Positions 1-15,200 of a stretch of 64,000 nt of DNA are shown one piece after another. Each line of letters starts with the position of its first letter. Positions within the stretch are counted from its first letter, which is position 1. The notes under the pieces were generated by a model. That model had not been told where the DNA came from. It ran no database searches and saw nothing but the letters and a program-made list of their open reading frames with translations. The DNA comes from Nematostella vectensis (lineage: Eukaryota; Cnidaria; Anthozoa; Actiniaria; Edwardsiidae): positions 8,685,519-8,749,518 of the forward strand of contig NC_064036.1 in NCBI RefSeq assembly GCF_932526225.1, written 5' to 3'. Position numbers and translations under genes: made by a program.

Positions 1-54
1 TCTGTATTAGTTGGAAAATGGTTAACAATCTAATTTTGCATTTCCTTCTTGCAG

Positions 55-270
55 CAGGACCTTGCTCTGGTGTGACTTGTGATTCTCCACCATACTCCAC
101 ATGCAAAGTACAGGACGACAAACCTACATGTGTATGCGTAGAACCATGTCCTGAGATTCTCAAACCTGTGTACGGGAGTGATGGAAAGGATTACGACAAC
201 GAGTGCTTGTTGAAGTTGGCAGCCTGCAAATCCAAGAGCCGTATCCTAATCGCAGGCTTTGGTCGTCACC
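55..270 (+). CDS. FS/Kazal exon, array unit 1
   Basis: Linker exons 383-415 and 536-583. His at position 72 instead of Tyr. The 72-residue product has an EGF-like N-terminal hairpin (Cys 4, 9, 17, 26) and a Kazal part (Cys 28, 32, 51, 58); Tyr40 and residue 72 stand where Kazal C3 and C6 should be. Predicted P1 residue is Glu34. The window opens in the intron before this exon. Confidence 0.88.
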
Positions 271-3200
271 GTAAGTAAAGGAGTTTTGAATTTTCGCTAT
301 ACCTCGACTTTTATCATCTCGGCCTCACTTGGTTCGATGATATGAGCGTTTTGAGTTAAGATATTTCCTTTTCTGATTACAGCCAAGACCACAACATCGT
401 CAGCAACTACTGAAGGTAGGTTAATCAGATTCCATGTTTCAAATCATTACGGATAATTGAAACGTTATGGTAAGTCTCTTTTTTTTTTCTAAGTGAGTTT
501 TCTTCTCACTTTGATTTTATTTTTGCACCTATTAGGCACTACTGCGGCAACTCCAACCACATTGATTTCCCCGACAACAGAAGGTAAAACCTTAGCTTTA
601 CTGAGATTATCTGATCTTCTGTATCGGTTGGAAAATGGTTAACAATCTAAATTTGCATTTCCTTCTTGCAGCAGGACCTTGCTCTGGTGTGACTTGTGAT
701 TCTCCACCATACTCCACATGCAAAGAACAGGACGACAAACCCACATGTGTATGCATAGAACCATGTCCTGAGATTCTCAAACCTGTGTACGGGAGTGATG
801 GAAAGGATTACGACAACGAGTGCTTGTTGAAGTTGGCAGCCTGCAAATCCAAGAGCCGTATTCTAATCGCAGGCTTTGGTCGTTACCGTAAGTAAAGGAG
901 TTTTGAATGTTCGCTATATACCTCGACTTTTATAATCTCTGCCTCACTTGGTTTGATGATATGATGTTTTTAAGTTAAGATATTTCCTTTTCTGATTGCA
1001 GCCAAGACCACAACATCGTCAGCAACTACTGAAGGTAGGTTAATCAAAATCCATGTTTCAAATAATTACGGATGATTGAAACGTTATGGTAAGTCTCATT
1101 TTTTTTCTTAGTGAGTTTTCTTCTCACTTTGATTTTATTTTTGCACCTATTAGGCACTACTGCGGCAACTCCGACCACATTGATTTCCCCGACAACAGAA
1201 GGTAAAACTTTAGCTTTACCGCGATTACCTTATTTTCTGTATCGGTTGGATAATGGTTAACAATCTAATTTTGCATTTCCTTCTTGCAGCAGGACCTTGC
1301 TCTGGTGTGACTTGTGATTCTCCACCATACTCCACATGCAAAGTACAGGACGACAAACCCACATGTGTATGCGTAGAACCATGTCCTGAGATTCTCAAAC
1401 CTGTGTACGGGAGTGATGGAAAGGATTACGACAACGAGTGCTTGTTGAAGTTGACAGCCTGCAAATCCAAGAGCCGTATCCTAATCGCAGGCTTTGGTCG
1501 TTACCGTAAGTAAAGGAGTTTTGAATTTTCGCTATACCTCGACTTTTATCATCTCGGCCTCACTTGGTTTGATGATATGAGCGTTTTGAGTTAAGATATT
1601 TCCTTTTCTGATTGCAGCCAAGACCACAACATCGTCAGCAACTACTGAAGGTAGGTTTATCAGATTCCATGTTTCAAATCATTACGGATGATTGAAACGT
1701 TATGTCAAATCTTATTTATTCTAAGTGAGTTTTTTTCTCACTTTGATTTTATTTTTGCACCTATTAGGCACTACTGCGGCAACCCCGACCACATTGATTT
1801 CCCCGAAAACAGAAGGTAAAACCTTATCTTTACTGAGATTATCTGATGTTCTGTATCGGTTGCAAAATGGTTAACAATCTAATTTTGCATTTCCTTCTTG
1901 CAGCAGGACCTTGCTCTGGTGTGACTTGTGATTCTCCACCATACTCCACATGCAAAGTACAAGACGACAAACCCACATGTGTATGCGTAGAACCATGTCC
2001 TGAGATTCTCAAACCTGTGTACGGGAGTGATGGAAAGGATTACGACAACGAGTGCTTGTTGAAGTTGGCAGCCTGCAAATCCAAGAGCCGTATCCTAATC
2101 GCAGGCTTTGGTCGTTACCGTAAGTAAAGGAGTTTTGAATTTTCGCTATACCTCGACTTTTATCATCTCGGCCTCACTTGGTTCGATGATATGAGCGTTT
2201 TGAGTTAAGATATTTCCTTTTCTGATTGCAGCCAAGACCACAACATCGTCAGCAACTACTGAAGGTAGGTTTATCAGATTCCATGTTTCAAATCATTACG
2301 GATGATTGAAACGTTATGGTAAATCTTATTTATTCTAAGTGAGTTTTCTTCTCACTTTGATTTAATTTTTGCACCTATTAGGCACTACTGCGGCAACTCC
2401 GACCACATTGATTTCCCCGACAACAGAAGGTAAAACCTTATCTTTACTGAGATTATCTGATCTTCTGTATCGGTTGCAAAATGGTTAACAATCTAATTTT
2501 GCATTTCCTTCTTGCAGCAGGACCTTGCTCTGGTGTGACTTGTGATTCTCCACCATACTCCACATGCAAAGTACAGGACGACAAACCCACATGTGTATGC
2601 GTAGAACCATGTCCTGAGATTCTCAAACCTGTGTACGGGAGTGATGGAAAGGATTACGACAACGAGTGCTTGTTGAAGTTGGCAGCCTGCAAATCCAAGA
2701 GCCGTATCCTAATCGCAGGCTTTGGTCGTTACCGTAAGTAAAGGGGTTTTGAATGTTCGCTATACCTCGACTTTTATCATCTCGGCCTCACTTGGTTCGA
2801 TGATATGAGCGTTTTGAGTTAAGATATTTCCTTTTCTGATTACAGCCAAGACCACAACATCGTCAGCAACTACTGAAGGTAGGTTTATCAGATTCCATGT
2901 TTCAAATCATTACGGATGATTGAAACGTTATGGTAAATCTTATTTATTCTAAGTGAGTTTTCTTCCCACTTTGATTTTATTTTTGCACCTATTAGGCACT
3001 ACTGCGGCAACTCCGACCACATTGATTTCCCCGACAACAGAAGGTAAAACCTTATCTTTACTGAGATTGTCTGATCTTCTGTATCGGTTGGAAAATGGTT
3101 AACAATATAATTTTGCATTTCCTTCTTGCAGCAGGACCTTGCTCTGGTGTGACTTGTGATTCTCCACCATACTCCACATGCAAAGTACAGGACGACAAAC

Positions 3201-6200
3201 CCACATGTGTATGCGTAGAACCATGTCCTGAGATTCTCAAACCTGTGTACGGGAGTGATGGAAAGGATTACGACAACGAGTGCTTGTTGAAGTTGGCAGC
3301 CTGCAAATCCAAGAGCCGTATCCTAATCGCAGGCTTTGGTCGTTACCGTAAGTAAAGGAGTTTTGAATTTTCGCTATACCTCGACTTTTATCATCTCGGC
3401 CTCACTTGGTTCGATGATATGAGCGTTTTGAGTTAAGATATTTCCTTTTCTGATTGCAGCCAAGACCACAACATCGTCAGCAACTACTGAAGGTAGGTTT
3501 ATCAGATTCCATGTTTCAAATCATTACGGATGATTGAAACGTTATGGTAAATCTTATTTATTCTAAGTGAGTTTTCTTCTCACTTTGATTTAATTTTTGC
3601 ACCTATTAGGCACTACTGCGGCAACTCCGACCACATTGATTTCCCCGACAACAGAAGGTAAAACCTTATCTTTACTGAGATTATCTGATCTTCTGTATCG
3701 GTTGCAAAATGGTTAACAATCTAATTTTGCATTTCCTTCTTGCAGCAGGACCTTGCTCTGGTGTGACTTGTGATTCTCCACCATACTCCACATGCAAAGT
3801 ACAGGACGACAAACCCACATGTGTATGCGTAGAACCATGTCCTGAGATTCTCAAACCTGTGTACGGGAGTGATGGAAAGGATTACGACAACGAGTGCTTG
3901 TTGAAGTTGGCAGCCTGCAAATCCAAGAGCCGTATCCTAATCGCAGGCTTTGGTCGTTACCGTAAGTAAAGGAGTTTTGAATGTTCGCTATACCTCGACT
4001 TTTATAATCTCTGCCTCACTTGGTTTGATCATATGAGCGTTTTCAATTAAGATATTTCCTTTTCTGATTGCAGCCAAGACCACAACATCGTCAGCAACTA
4101 CTGAAGGTAGGTTTATCAGATTCCATGTTTCAAATCATTACGGATGATTGAAACGTTATGTCAAATCTTATTTATTCTAAGTGAGTTTTTTTTCTCACTT
4201 TGATTTTATTTTTGCACCTATTAGGCACTACTGCGGCAACTCCGACCACATTGATTTCCCCGACAACAGAAGGTAAAACCTTATCTTTACTGAGATTATC
4301 TGACCTTCTGTATCGGTTGAAAAATGGTTAACAATCTAATTTTGCATTTCCTTCTTGCAGCAGGACCTTGCTCTGGTGTGACTTGTGATTCTCCACCATA
4401 CTCCACATGCAAAGTACAGGACGACAAACCCACATGTGTATGCGTAGAACCATGTCCTGAGATTCTCAAACCTGTGTACGGGAGTGATGGAAAGGATTAC
4501 GACAACGAGTGCTTGTTGAAGTTGGCAGCCTGCAAATCCAAGAGCCGTATCCTAATTGCAGGCTTTGGTCGTTACCGTAAGTAAAGGAGTTTTGAATTTT
4601 CGCTATACCTCGACTTTTATCATCTCGGCCTCACTTGGTTCGATGATATGAGCGTTTTGAGTTAAGATATTTCCTTTTCTGATTACAGCCAAGACCACAA
4701 CATCGTCAGCAACTACTGAAGGTAGGTTTATCAGATTCCATGTTTCAAATCATTACGGATGATTGAAACGTTATGGTAAATCTTATTTATTCTAAGTGAG
4801 TTTTCTTCCCACTTTGATTTTATTTTTGCACCTATTAGGCACTACTGCGGCAACTCCGACCACATTGATTTCCCCGACAACAGAAGGTAAAACCTTATCT
4901 TTACTGAGATTGTCTGATCTTCTGTATCGGTTGGAAAATGGTTAACAATATAATTTTGCATTTCCTTCTTGCAGCAGGACCTTGCTCTGGTGTGACTTGT
5001 GATTCTCCACCATACTCCACATGCAAAGTACAGGACGACAAACCCACATGTGTATGCGTAGAACCATGTCCTGAGATTCTCAAACCTGTGTACGGGAGTG
5101 ATGGAAAGGATTACGACAACGAGTGCTTGTTGAAGTTGGCAGCCTGCAAATCCAAGAGCCGTATCCTAATCGCAGGCTTTGGTCGTTACCGTAAGTAAAG
5201 GAGTTTTGAATGTTCGCTATACCTCGACTTTTATAATCTCTGCCTCACTTGGTTTGATCATATGAGCGTTTTCAGTTAAGATATTTCCTTTTCTGATTGC
5301 AGCCAAGACCACAACATCGTCAGCAACTACTGAAGGTAGGTTTATCAGATTCCATGTTTCAAATCATTACGGATGATTGAAACGTTATGTCAAATCTTAT
5401 TTATTCTAAGTGAGTTTTTTTCTCACTTTGATTTTATTTTTGCACCTATTAGGCACTACTGCGGCAACCCCGACCACATTGATTTCCCCGACAACAGAAG
5501 GTAAAACCTTATCTTTACTGAGATTATCTGATGTTCTGTATCGGTTGCAAAATGGTTAACAATCTAATTTTGCATTTCCTTCTTGCAGCAGGACCTTGCT
5601 CTGGTGTGACTTGTGATTCTCCACCATACTCCACATGCAAAGTACAAGACGACAAACCCACATGTGTATGCGTAGAACCATGTCCTGAGATTCTCAAACC
5701 TGTGTACGGGAGTGATGGAAAGGATTACGACAACGAGTGCTTGTTGAAGTTGGCAGCCTGCAAATCCAAGAGCCGTATCCTAATCGCAGGCTTTGGTCGT
5801 TACCGTAAGTAAAGGAGTTTTGAATTTTCGCTATACCTCGACTTTTATCATCTCGGCCTCACTTGGTTCGATGATATGAGCGTTTTGAGTTAAGATATTT
5901 CCTTTTCTGATTGCAGCCAAGACCACAACATCGTCAGCAACTACTGAAGGTAGGTTTATCAGATTCCATGTTTCAAATCATTACGGATGATTGAAACGTT
6001 ATGGTAAATCTTATTTATTCTAAGTGAGTTTTCTTCTCACTTTGATTTAATTTTTGCACCTATTAGGCACTACTGCGGCAACTCCGACCACATTGATTTC
6101 CCCGACAACAGAAGGTAAAACCTTATCTTTACTGAGATTATCTGATCTTCTGTTTCGGTTGCAAAATGGTTAACAATCTAATTTTTGCATTTCCTTCTTG

Positions 6201-9200
6201 CAGCAGGACCTTGCTCTGGTGTGACTTGTGATTCTCCACCATACTCCACATGCAAAGTACAGGACGACAAACCCACATGTGTATGCATAGAACCATGTCC
6301 TGAGATTCTCAAACCTGTGTACGGGAGTGATGGAAAGGATTACGACAACGAGTGCTTGTTGAAGTTGACAGCCTGCAAATCCAAGAGCCGTATCCTAATC
6401 GCAGGCTTTGGTCGTTACCGTAAGTAAAGGAGTTTTGAATTTTCGCTATACCTCGACTTTTATCATCTCGGCCTCACTTGGTTCGATGATATGAGCGTTT
6501 TGAGTTAAGATATTTCCTTTTCTGATTACAGCCAAGACCACAACATCGTCAGCAACTACTGAAGGTAGGTTTATCAGATTCCATGTTTCAAATCATTACG
6601 GATGATTGAAACGTTATGGTGAATCTTATTTATTCTAAGTGAGTTTTCTTCTCACTTTGATTTTATTTTTGCACCTATTAGGCACTACTGCGGCAACTCC
6701 GACCACGTTGATTTCCCCGACAACAGAAGGTAAAACCTTATCTTTACTGAGATTATCTGATCTTCTGTATCGGTTGCAAAATGGTTAACAATCTAATTTT
6801 GCATTTCCTTCTTGCAGCAGGACCTTGCTCTGGTGTGACTTGTGATTCTCCACCATACTCCACATGCAAAGTACAGGACGACAAACCCACATGTGTATGC
6901 GTAGAACCATGTCCTGAGATTCTCAAACCTGTGTACGGGAGTGATGGAAGGGATTACGACAACGAGTGCTTGTTGAAGTTGGCAGCCTGCAAATCCAAGA
7001 GCCGTATCCTAATCGCAGGCTTTGGTCGCTACCGTAAGTAAAGGAGTTTTGAAATTTTGCTTTACCTCGACTTTTATCATCTCTGCCTCACTTGGTTTGA
7101 TGACATGAGCGTTTTGAGTTAAGATATTTCCTTTTTTGATTGCAGCCAAGACCACAACATCGTCAGCAACTACTGAAGGTAGGTTTATCAGATTCCATGT
7201 TTCAAATCATTACGGATGATTGAAACGTTATGGTAAATCTTATTTATTCTAAGTGAGTTTTCTTCTCACTTTGATTTTATTTTTGCACCTATTAGGCACT
7301 ACTGCGGCAACTCCGACCACATTGATTTTCCCGACAACAGAAGGTAAAACCTTATCTTTACTGAGATTATCTGATCTTCTGTATCGGTTGCAAAATGGTC
7401 AACAATCTAATTTTGCATTTCCTTCTTGCAGCAGGACCTTGCTCTGGTGTGACTTGTGATTCTCCACCATACTCCACATGCAAAGTACAGGACGACAAAC
7501 CCACATGTGTATGCGTAGAACCATGTCCTGAGATTCTCAAACCTGTGTACGGGAGTGATGGAAAGGATTACGACAACGAGTGCTTGTTGAAGTTGGCAGC
7601 CTGCAAATCCAAGAGCCGTATCCTAATCGCAGGCTTTGGTCGTTACCGTAAGTAAAGGAGTTTTGAATGTTCGCTATACCTCGACTTTTATAATCTCTGC
7701 CTCACTTGGTTTGATGATATGAGCGTTTGAAGTTAAGATATTTCCTTTTCTGATTGCAGCCAAGACCACAACATCGTCAGCAACTACTGAAGGTAGGTTT
7801 ATCAGATTCCATGTTTCAAATCATTACGGATGATTGAAACGTTATGGTAAATCTTATTTATTCTAAGTGAGTTTTCTTCCTACTTTGATTTTATTTTTGC
7901 ACCTATTAGGCACTACTGCGGCAACTCCGACCACATTGATTTCCCCGACAACAGAAGGTAAAACCTTATCTTTACTGAGATTGTCTGATCTTCTGTATCG
8001 GTTGGAAAATGGTTAACAATATAATTTTGCATTTCCTTCTTGCAGCAGGACCTTGCTCTGGTGTGACTTGTGATTCTCCACCATACTCCACATGCAAAGT
8101 ACAGGACGACAAACCCACATGTGTATGCGTAGAACCATGTCCTGAGATTCTAAAACCTGTGTACGGGAGTGATGGAAAGGATTACGACAACGAGTGCTTG
8201 TTGAAGTTGGCAGCCTGCAAATCCAAGAGCCGCATCCTTATCGCAGGCTTTGGTCGTTACCGTAAGTAAAGGAGTTTTGAATTTTCGCTATACCTCGACT
8301 TTTATAATCTCTGCCTCACTTTGTTTGATGATATGAGCGTTTTGAGTTAATATATTTCCTTTTCTGATTGCAGCCAAGACCACAACATCGTCAGCAACTA
8401 CTGAAGGTAGGTTTATCAGATTCCATGTTTCAAATCAATACGGATGATTGAAACCTTGTGAGAACTCGTATTTAGTCGAAGTGCGTTTTCTTCTCACTTT
8501 GATTTTATTTTTGCACCTATTAGGCACTACTGCGGCAACTCCGACCACATTGATTTCCCCGACAACAGAAGGTAAAACCTTATCTTTACTGAGATTATCT
8601 GACCTTCTGTATCGGTTGAAAAATGGTTAACAATCTAATTTTGCATTTCCTTCTTGCAGCAGGACCTTGCTCTGGTGTGACTTGTGATTCTCCACCATAC
8701 TCCACATGCAAAGTACAGGACGACAAACCCACATGTGTATGCGTAGAACCATGTCCTGAGATTCTAAAACCTGTGTACGGGAGTGATGGAAAGGATTACG
8801 ACAACGAGTGCTTGTTGAAGTTGGCAGCCTGCAAATCCAAGAGCCGTATCCTAATCGCAGGCTTTGGTCGCTACCGTAAGTAAAGGAGTTTTGAAATTTT
8901 GCTTTACCTCGACTTCTATAATCTCTGCCTCACTTGGTTTGATCGTATGAGCGTTTTGAGTTAAGATATTTCCTTTTCTGATTGCAGCCAAGACCACAAC
9001 ATCGTCAGCAACTACTGAAGGTAGGTTAATCAGATTCCATGTTTTAAATCATTACGGATGATTGAAACGTTATGGGAAGTCGTATTTAATCTAATGGCGT
9101 TTTCTTCATTTTTCCACCTATTAGGCACTACTGCGGCAACTCCGACCACATTGATTTCCCCGACAACGGAAGGTAAAACTTTAGCTTTTCCGCGATTACC

Positions 9201-12200
9201 TGATTTCCTGTATCGGTTAGAAAATGGTTAACAATATAATTTTGCATTTCCTTCTTGCAGCAGGACCTTGCTCTGGTGTGACTTGTGATTCTCCACCATA
9301 CTCCACATGCAAAGTACAGGACGACAAACCCACATGTGTATGCGTAGAACCATGTCCTGAGATTCTAAAACCTGTGTACGGGAGTGATGGAAAGGATTAC
9401 GACAACGAGTGCTTGTTAAAGTTGGCAGCCTGCAAATCCAAGAGCCGTATCCTAATCGCAGGCTTTGGTCGTTTCCGTAAGTAAAGGAGTTTTGAATGTT
9501 CGCTGTACCTCGACTTTTATAATCTCTGCCTCACTTGGTTTGATCATATGAGCGTTTTCAGTTAAGATATTTCCTTTTCTGATTGCAGCCAAGACCACAA
9601 CATCGTCAGCAACTGGTGAAGGTAGGTTTATCAGATTCCATGTTTCAAATCATTACGGATGATTGAAACGTTATGGTAAATCTTATTTATTCTAAGTGAG
9701 TTTTCTTCTCACTTTGATTTTATTTTTGCACCTATTAGGCACTACTGCGGCAACTCCGACCACATTGATTTCCCCGACAACAGAAGGTAAAACCTTATCT
9801 TTACTGAGATTATCTGATCTTCTGTATCGGTTGCAAAATGGTTAACAATCTAATTTTGCATTTCCTTCTTGCAGCAGGACCTTGCTCTGGTGTGACTTGT
9901 GATTCTCCACCATACTCCACATGCAAAGTACAGGACGACAAACCCACATGTGTATGCGTAGAACCATGTCCTGAGATTCTCAAACCTGTGTACGGGAGTG
10001 ATGGAAAGGATTACGACAACGAGTGCTTGTTGAAGTTGACAGCCTGCAAATCCAAGAGCCGTATCCTAATCGCAGGCTTTGGTCGTTACCGTAAGTAAAG
10101 GAGTTTGAAACGTTATGGTAAATCTTATTTATTCTAAGTGAGTTTTCTTCCCACTTTGATTTTATTTTTGCACCTATTAGGCACTACTGCGGCAACTCCG
10201 ACCACATTGATTTCCCCGACAACAGAAGGTAAAACCTTATCTTTACTGAGATTGTCTGATCTTCTGTATCGGTTGGAAAATGGTTAACAATATAATTTTG
10301 CATTTCCTTCTTGCAGCAGGACCTTGCTCTGGTGTGACTTGTGATTCTCCACCATACTCCACATGCAAAGTACAGGACGACAAACCCACATGTGTATGCG
10401 TAGAACCATGTCCTGAGATTCTCAAACCTGTGTACGGGAGTGATGGAAAGGATTACGACAACGAGTGCTTGTTGAAGTTGGCAGCCTGCAAATCCAAGAG
10501 CCGTATCCTAATCGCAGGCTTTGGTCGTTACCGTAAGTAAAGGAGTTTTGAATTTTCGCTATACCTCGACTTTTATCATCTCGGCCTCACTTGGTTCGAT
10601 GATATGAGCGTTTTGAGTTAAGATATTTCCTTTTCTGATTGCAGCCAAGACCACAACATCGTCAGCAACTACTGAAGGTAGGTTTATCAGATTCCATGTT
10701 TCAAATCATTACGGATGATTGAAACGTTATGGTAAATCTTATTTATTCTAAGTGAGTTTTCTTCTCACTTTGATTTAATTTTTGCACCTATTAGGCACTA
10801 CTGCGGCAACTCCGACCACATTGATTTCCCCGACAACAGAAGGTAAAACCTTATCTTTACTGAGATTATCTGATCTTCTGTTTCGGTTGCAAAATGGTTA
10901 ACAATCTAATTTTGCATTTCCTTCTTGCAGCAGGACCTTGCTCTGGTGTGACTTGTGATTCTCCACCATACTCCACATGCAAAGTACAGGACGACAAACC
11001 CACATGTGTATGCGTAGAACCATGTCCTGAGATTCTCAAACCTGTGTACGGGAGTGATGGAAAGGATTACGACAACGAGTGCTTGTTGAAGTTGGCAGCC
11101 TGCAAATCCAAGAGCCGTATCCTAATCGCAGGCTTTGGTCGTTACCGTAAGTAAAGGAGTTTTGAATTTTCGCTATACCTCGACTTTTATCATCTCGGCC
11201 TCACTTGGTTCGATGATATGAGCGTTTTGAGTTAAGATATTTCCTTTTCTGATTACAGCCAAGACCACAACATCGTCAGCAACTACTGAAGGTAGGTTTA
11301 TCAGATTCCATGTTTCAAATCATTACGGATGATCGAAACGTTATGGTAAATCTTATTTATTCTAAGTGAGTTTTCTTCCCACTTTGATTTTATTTTTGCA
11401 CCTATTAGGCACTACTGCGGCAACTCCGACCACATTGATTTCCCCGACAACAGAAGGTAAAACCTTATCTTTACTGAGATTGTCTGATCTTCTGTATCGG
11501 TTGGAAAATGGTTAACAATATAATTTTGCATTTCCTTCTTGCAGCAGGACCTTGCTCTGGTGTGACTTGTGATTCTCCACCATACTCCACATGCAAAGTA
11601 CAGGACGACAAACCCACATGTGTATGCGTAGAACCATGTCCTGAGATTCTCAAACCTGTGTACGGGAGTGATGGAAAGGATTACGACAACGAGTGCTTGT
11701 TGAAGTTGGCAGCCTGCAAATCCAAGAGCCGTATCCTAATCGCAGGCTTTGGTCGTTACCGTAAGTAAAGGAGTTTTGAATGTTCGCTATACCTCGACTT
11801 TTATAATCTCTGCCTCACTTGGTTTGATCATATGAGCGTTTTCAGTTAAGATATTTCCTTTTCTGATTGCAGCCAAGACCACAACATCGTCAGCAACTAC
11901 TGAAGGTAGGTTTATCAGATTCCATGTTTCAAATCATTACGGATGATTGAAACGTTATGTCAAATCTTATTTATTCTAAGTGAGTTTTTTTCTCACTTTG
12001 ATTTTATTTTTGCACCTATTAGGCACTACTGCGGCAACCCCGACCACATTGATTTCCCCGACAACAGAAGGTAAAACCTTATCTTTACTGAGATTATCTG
12101 ATGTTCTGTATCGGTTGCAAAATGGTTAACAATCTAATTTTGCATTTCCTTCTTGCAGCAGGACCTTGCTCTGGTGTGACTTGTGATTCTCCACCATACT

Positions 12201-15200
12201 CCACATGCAAAGTACAAGACGACAAACCCACATGTGTATGCGTAGAACCATGTCCTGAGATTCTCAAACCTGTGTACGGGAGTGATGGAAAGGATTACGA
12301 CAACGAGTGCTTGTTGAAGTTGGCAGCCTGCAAATCCAAGAGCCGTATCCTAATCGCAGGCTTTGGTCGTTACCGTAAGTAAAGGAGTTTTGAATTTTCG
12401 CTATACCTCGACTTTTATCATCTCGGCCTCACTTGGTTCGATGATATGAGCGTTTTGAGTTAAGATATTTCCTTTTCTGATTGCAGCCAAGACCACAACA
12501 TCGTCAGCAACTACTGAAGGTAGGTTTATCAGATTCCATGTTTCAAATCATTACGGATGATTGAAACGTTATGGTAAATCTTATTTATTCTAAGTGAGTT
12601 TTCTTCTCACTTTGATTTAATTTTTGCACCTATTAGGCACTACTGCGGCAACTCCGACCACATTGATTTCCCCGACAACAGAAGGTAAAACCTTATCTTT
12701 ACTGAGATTATCTGATCTTCTGTTTCGGTTGCAAAATGGTTAACAATCTAATTTTTGCATTTCCTTCTTGCAGCAGGACCTTGCTCTGGTGTGACTTGTG
12801 ATTCTCCACCATACTCCACATGCAAAGTACAGGACGACAAACCCACATGTGTATGCATAGAACCATGTCCTGAGATTCTCAAACCTGTGTACGGGAGTGA
12901 TGGAAAGGATTACGACAACGAGTGCTTGTTGAAGTTGACAGCCTGCAAATCCAAGAGCCGTATCCTAATCGCAGGCTTTGGTCGTTACCGTAAGTAAAGG
13001 AGTTTTGAATTTTCGCTATACCTCGACTTTTATCATCTCGGCCTCACTTGGTTCGATGATATGAGCGTTTTGAGTTAAGATATTTCCTTTTCTGATTACA
13101 GCCAAGACCACAACATCGTCAGCAACTACTGAAGGTAGGTTTATCAGATTCCATGTTTCAAATCATTACGGATGATTGAAACGTTATGGTGAATCTTATT
13201 TATTCTAAGTGAGTTTTCTTCTCACTTTGATTTTATTTTTGCACCTATTAGGCACTACTGCGGCAACTCCGACCACGTTGATTTCCCCGACAACAGAAGG
13301 TAAAACCTTATCTTTACTGAGATTATCTGATCTTCTGTATCGGTTGCAAAATGGTTAACAATCTAATTTTGCATTTCCTTCTTGCAGCAGGACCTTGCTC
13401 TGGTGTGACTTGTGATTCTCCACCATACTCCACATGCAAAGTACAGGACGACAAACCCACATGTGTATGCGTAGAACCATGTCCTGAGATTCTCAAACCT
13501 GTGTACGGGAGTGATGGAAGGGATTACGACAACGAGTGCTTGTTGAAGTTGGCAGCCTGCAAATCCAAGAGCCGTATCCTAATCGCAGGCTTTGGTCGCT
13601 ACCGTAAGTAAAGGAGTTTTGAAATTTTGCTTTACCTCGACTTTTATCATCTCTGCCTCACTTTTTTTGATGACATGAGCGTTTTGAGTTAAGATATTTC
13701 CTTTTTTGATTGCAGCCAAGACCACAACATCGTCAGCAACTACTGAAGGTAGGTTTATCAGATTCCATGTTTCAAATCATTACGGATGATTGAAACGTTA
13801 TGGTAAATCTTATTTATTCTAAGTGAGTTTTCTTCTCACTTTGATTTTATTTTTGCACCTATTAGGCACTACTGCGGCAACTCCGACCACATTGATTTTC
13901 CCGACAACAGAAGGTAAAACCTTATCTTTACTGAGATTATCTGATCTTCTGTATCGGTTGCAAAATGGTTAACAATCTAATTTTGCATTTCCTTCTTGCA
14001 GCAGGACCTTGCTCTGGTGTGACTTGTGATTCTCCACCATACTCCACATGCAAAGTACAGGACGACAAACCCACATGTGTATGCGTAGAACCATGTCCTG
14101 AGATTCTCAAACCTGTGTACGGGAGTGATGGAAAGGATTACGACAACGAGTGCTTGTTGAAGTTGGCAGCCTGCAAATCCAAGAGCCGTATCCTAATCGC
14201 AGGCTTTGGTCGTTACCGTAAGTAAAGGAGTTTTGAATGTTCGCTATACCTCGACTTTTTTAATCTCTGCCTCACTTGGTTTGATGATATGAGCGTTTAA
14301 AGTTAAGATATTTCCTTTTCTGATTGCAGCCAAGACCACAACATCGTCAGCAACTACTGAAGGTAGGTTTATCAGATTCCATGTTTCAAATCATTACGGA
14401 TGATTGAAACGTTATGGTAAATCTTATTTATTCTAAGTGAGTTTTCTTCCTACTTTGATTTTATTTTTGCACCTATTAGGCACTACTGCGGCAACTCCGA
14501 CCACATTGATTTCCCCGACAACAGAAGGTAAAACCTTATCTTTACTGAGATTGTCTGATCTTCTGTATCGGTTGGAAAATGGTTAACAATATAATTTTGC
14601 ATTTCCTTCTTGCAGCAGGACCTTGCTCTGGTGTGACTTGTGATTCTCCACCATACTCCACATGCAAAGTACAGGACGACAAACCCACATGTGTATGCGT
14701 AGAACCATGTCCTGAGATTCTAAAACCTGTGTACGGGAGTGATGGAAAGGATTACGACAACGAGTGCTTGTTGAAGTTGGCAGCCTGCAAATCCAAGAGC
14801 CGCATCCTTATCGCAGGCTTTGGTCGTTACCGTAAGTAAAGGAGTTTTGAATTTTCGCTATACCTCGACTTTTATAATCTCTGCCTCACTTTGTTTGATG
14901 ATATGAGCGTTTTGAGTTAATATATTTCCTTTTCTGATTGCAGCCAAGACCACAACATCGTCAGCAACTACTGAAGGTAGGTTTATCAGATTCCATGTTT
15001 CAAATCAATACGGATGATTGAAACCTTGTGAGAACTCGTATTTAGTCGAAGTGCGTTTTCTTCTCACTTTGATTTAATTTTTGCACCTATTAGGCACTAC
15101 TGCGGCAACTCCGACCACATTGATTTCCCCGACAACAGAAGGTAAAACCTTATCTTTACTGAGATTATCTGATCTTCTGTTTCGGTTGCAAAATGGTTAA

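Noticed and set aside
18-278. Each array unit looks like a small secreted Kazal gene: an ATG ORF starting MVNNLILHFLLAAG, signal-peptide-like, and ending at a stop
   Set aside because: The leader is intron text ending in a polypyrimidine tract and gcag acceptor, and the stop comes from reading through the donor GTAAGTAAAG. The phase 1-1 cassette with two linker exons explains the conservation better.
3058-3240. Recurring 60-aa minus-strand ORF (also at 4901, 10243, 11471, 15770 and others)
   Set aside because: It is antisense to the FS exon and follows only its base composition; no domain, start context or independent conservation.
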